A DNA stretch of 44,846 nt from a virus: positions 1 to 44,846 of the IMG/VR virus record IMGVR_UViG_3300042336_000548, one strand, 5' to 3'. The notes beneath the pieces were generated by a model that worked only from the letters and a program-made list of their open reading frames with translations, did not search any database and was not told where the DNA came from. The translations under genes and the position numbers were made by a program. Within the stretch, counting starts at the first letter, position 1, and each line of letters starts with the position of its first letter. This document shows, in pieces, positions 44,203 to 44,846 of this stretch.

Positions 44203-44846
44203 ATGTCAATTGTAAAGCAGCCAAGTGCTAAAAAAAGTAATACTAATATAATATTAGATTACTTAGAAAAATTTCCTAATGCTCCTTCCAGAACTATTGC
44301 TAAAAAAATCTATAATGAAAATTCTGCATTTTTTACAGATGCTGAAAATGTATATTTTAGAGTTAGATATTATAGAGGACAAAGTGGAAGTACAAATAGA
44401 AATAAATTAAAAAATACTAAATTTCAAAAAGAACTTAAAGTTAAAGTTATGATACAAAAATTACAATTACCAGAATCACATACAAAAACAAGAAATTCAT
44501 TTACATTTCCGACTGGTTGCAAAAAACTAGGAGTATTTGGAGATGTCCATATTCCTTATCATGATAACACTGCTTTAGAAGTAATGTTTAAAAAGTTTGA
44601 AGAAGAAAAAGTAGACTCTATTTTTATTAATGGAGACTTATTAGACTTTTATCAACTGTCTTTTCATGAAAAAGATCCAAGAGAAGTTCATTTTAAGGGT
44701 GAAATAGAAGCAGGAAAAGAATTTCTTGCATATATCAGAAATAGATTCCCGGATATTCCTATTTACTACATTACAGGTAACCATGAAAATAGATTTGAAA
44801 GATACTTAAGAATAAAAGCATCTGAACTATTAGACATAGATGAATG
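44203..44846 (+). CDS. HTH-metallophosphoesterase, cut by the window end
   Basis: The first 214 residues are visible. Residues about 10-60 look like a helix-turn-helix (NIILDYLEKFPNAPSRTIAKK, then YFRVRYYRG). The calcineurin-like phosphoesterase domain follows: GDVHIPYHD (D114, H116), NGDLLDFYQ (G144, D145, D148) and GNHENR (N193, H194, E195), which are the first metal-binding motifs of the family; the later His motifs lie beyond the window. Such proteins in Bacteroidota phages may act as DNA repair/recombination nucleases (SbcD or Mre11 relatives) or as phosphatases. The ATG at 44203 follows a 31-base divergent gap. Confidence 0.85.
   Translation, partial: MSIVKQPSAKKSNTNIILDYLEKFPNAPSRTIAKKIYNENSAFFTDAENVYFRVRYYRGQSGSTNRNKLKNTKFQKELKVKVMIQKLQLPESHTKTRNSFTFPTGCKKLGVFGDVHIPYHDNTALEVMFKKFEEEKVDSIFINGDLLDFYQLSFHEKDPREVHFKGEIEAGKEFLAYIRNRFPDIPIYYITGNHENRFERYLRIKASELLDIDE

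Noticed and set aside
1-44846. Stop-codon reassignment, known in some crAss-like phages
   Set aside because: TAA, TGA and TAG all end recognisable genes at sensible positions, and the giant frames contain no internal stops, so the standard code fits.
1-44846. tRNA genes, CRISPR arrays, insertion sequences, integrase or attachment sites
   Set aside because: The gaps between genes are nearly all below 150 bases and hold only AT-rich sequence, hairpins or short ORFs; no cloverleaf, spaced repeat array or transposase/integrase motif was seen.

Overview
The window looks like part of the genome of a tailed phage of the crAss-like group (order Crassvirales), whose known hosts are Bacteroidota. The sequence is very AT-rich and almost fully coding, with no recognisable Shine-Dalgarno sequences. 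Standard stops are used (TAA, TGA and TAG all end genes). The diagnostic features are a rightward block of very large genes (921, 999, 2348, 3629 and 1159 codons), one of which carries the DxDGD catalytic signature of the two-barrel RNA polymerases known from crAss-like virions. A leftward replication and recombination block with a family B DNA polymerase faces it. The nearest relative cannot be named from the sequence alone, and no capsid, portal, terminase, integrase, tRNA or CRISPR feature is present here.

Layout. Bases 1-120 are the tail of an upstream gene. Bases 131-5967 hold two probable virion proteins: a Gln/Met-rich protein with Cys-rich repeats and YGG motifs, and a protein whose N-terminus resembles a conserved crAss-like virion protein. 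Bases 5954-27359 hold three giant, overlapping genes: a 2348-residue protein with a PD-(D/E)XK nuclease motif, a 3629-residue RNA polymerase protein that also carries a zincin HExxH motif, and a 1159-residue protein with one membrane segment near its C-terminus. These are the likely virion-packaged transcription machinery and cargo that would enter the host with the DNA. A bidirectional hairpin terminator at 27367-27389 separates this block from the leftward block.

The leftward block (43372 down to 27405) is, in transcription order: a winged-helix-like protein, a tiny membrane protein, DnaB-type helicase, an unknown protein, a Sak4-like RecA-fold ATPase, a 35-residue membrane peptide, an SSB-like protein with its own terminator, a TOPRIM primase, then a tightly coupled cassette of small genes (GIY-YIG nuclease-like, DUF6878-like, DUF6915-like, and two ORFs of 31 and 40 codons). 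It continues with a VWA/metallopeptidase protein and its MoxR-type AAA+ ATPase, an acidic-tailed unknown, a RecE/RecB-like exonuclease, two unknowns, DNA polymerase B and a DUF932-like protein. Together these supply DNA unwinding, priming, synthesis, ssDNA protection and recombination, plus a chaperone/remodelling pair and probable host-interaction genes.

The right end (43373-44846) switches strand several times: a short rightward unknown behind a good Bacteroidota-type -7 promoter element, a leftward 124-codon gene, and a rightward HTH-metallophosphoesterase cut by the window edge.

The points most worth a second look are the coupling of RNA polymerase and metalloprotease motifs in one polypeptide, the Cys-rich repeats and YGG motifs of the 921-residue protein, the MoxR-VWA pair inside a phage replication operon, and the translationally coupled small-gene cassette at 36681-38357.
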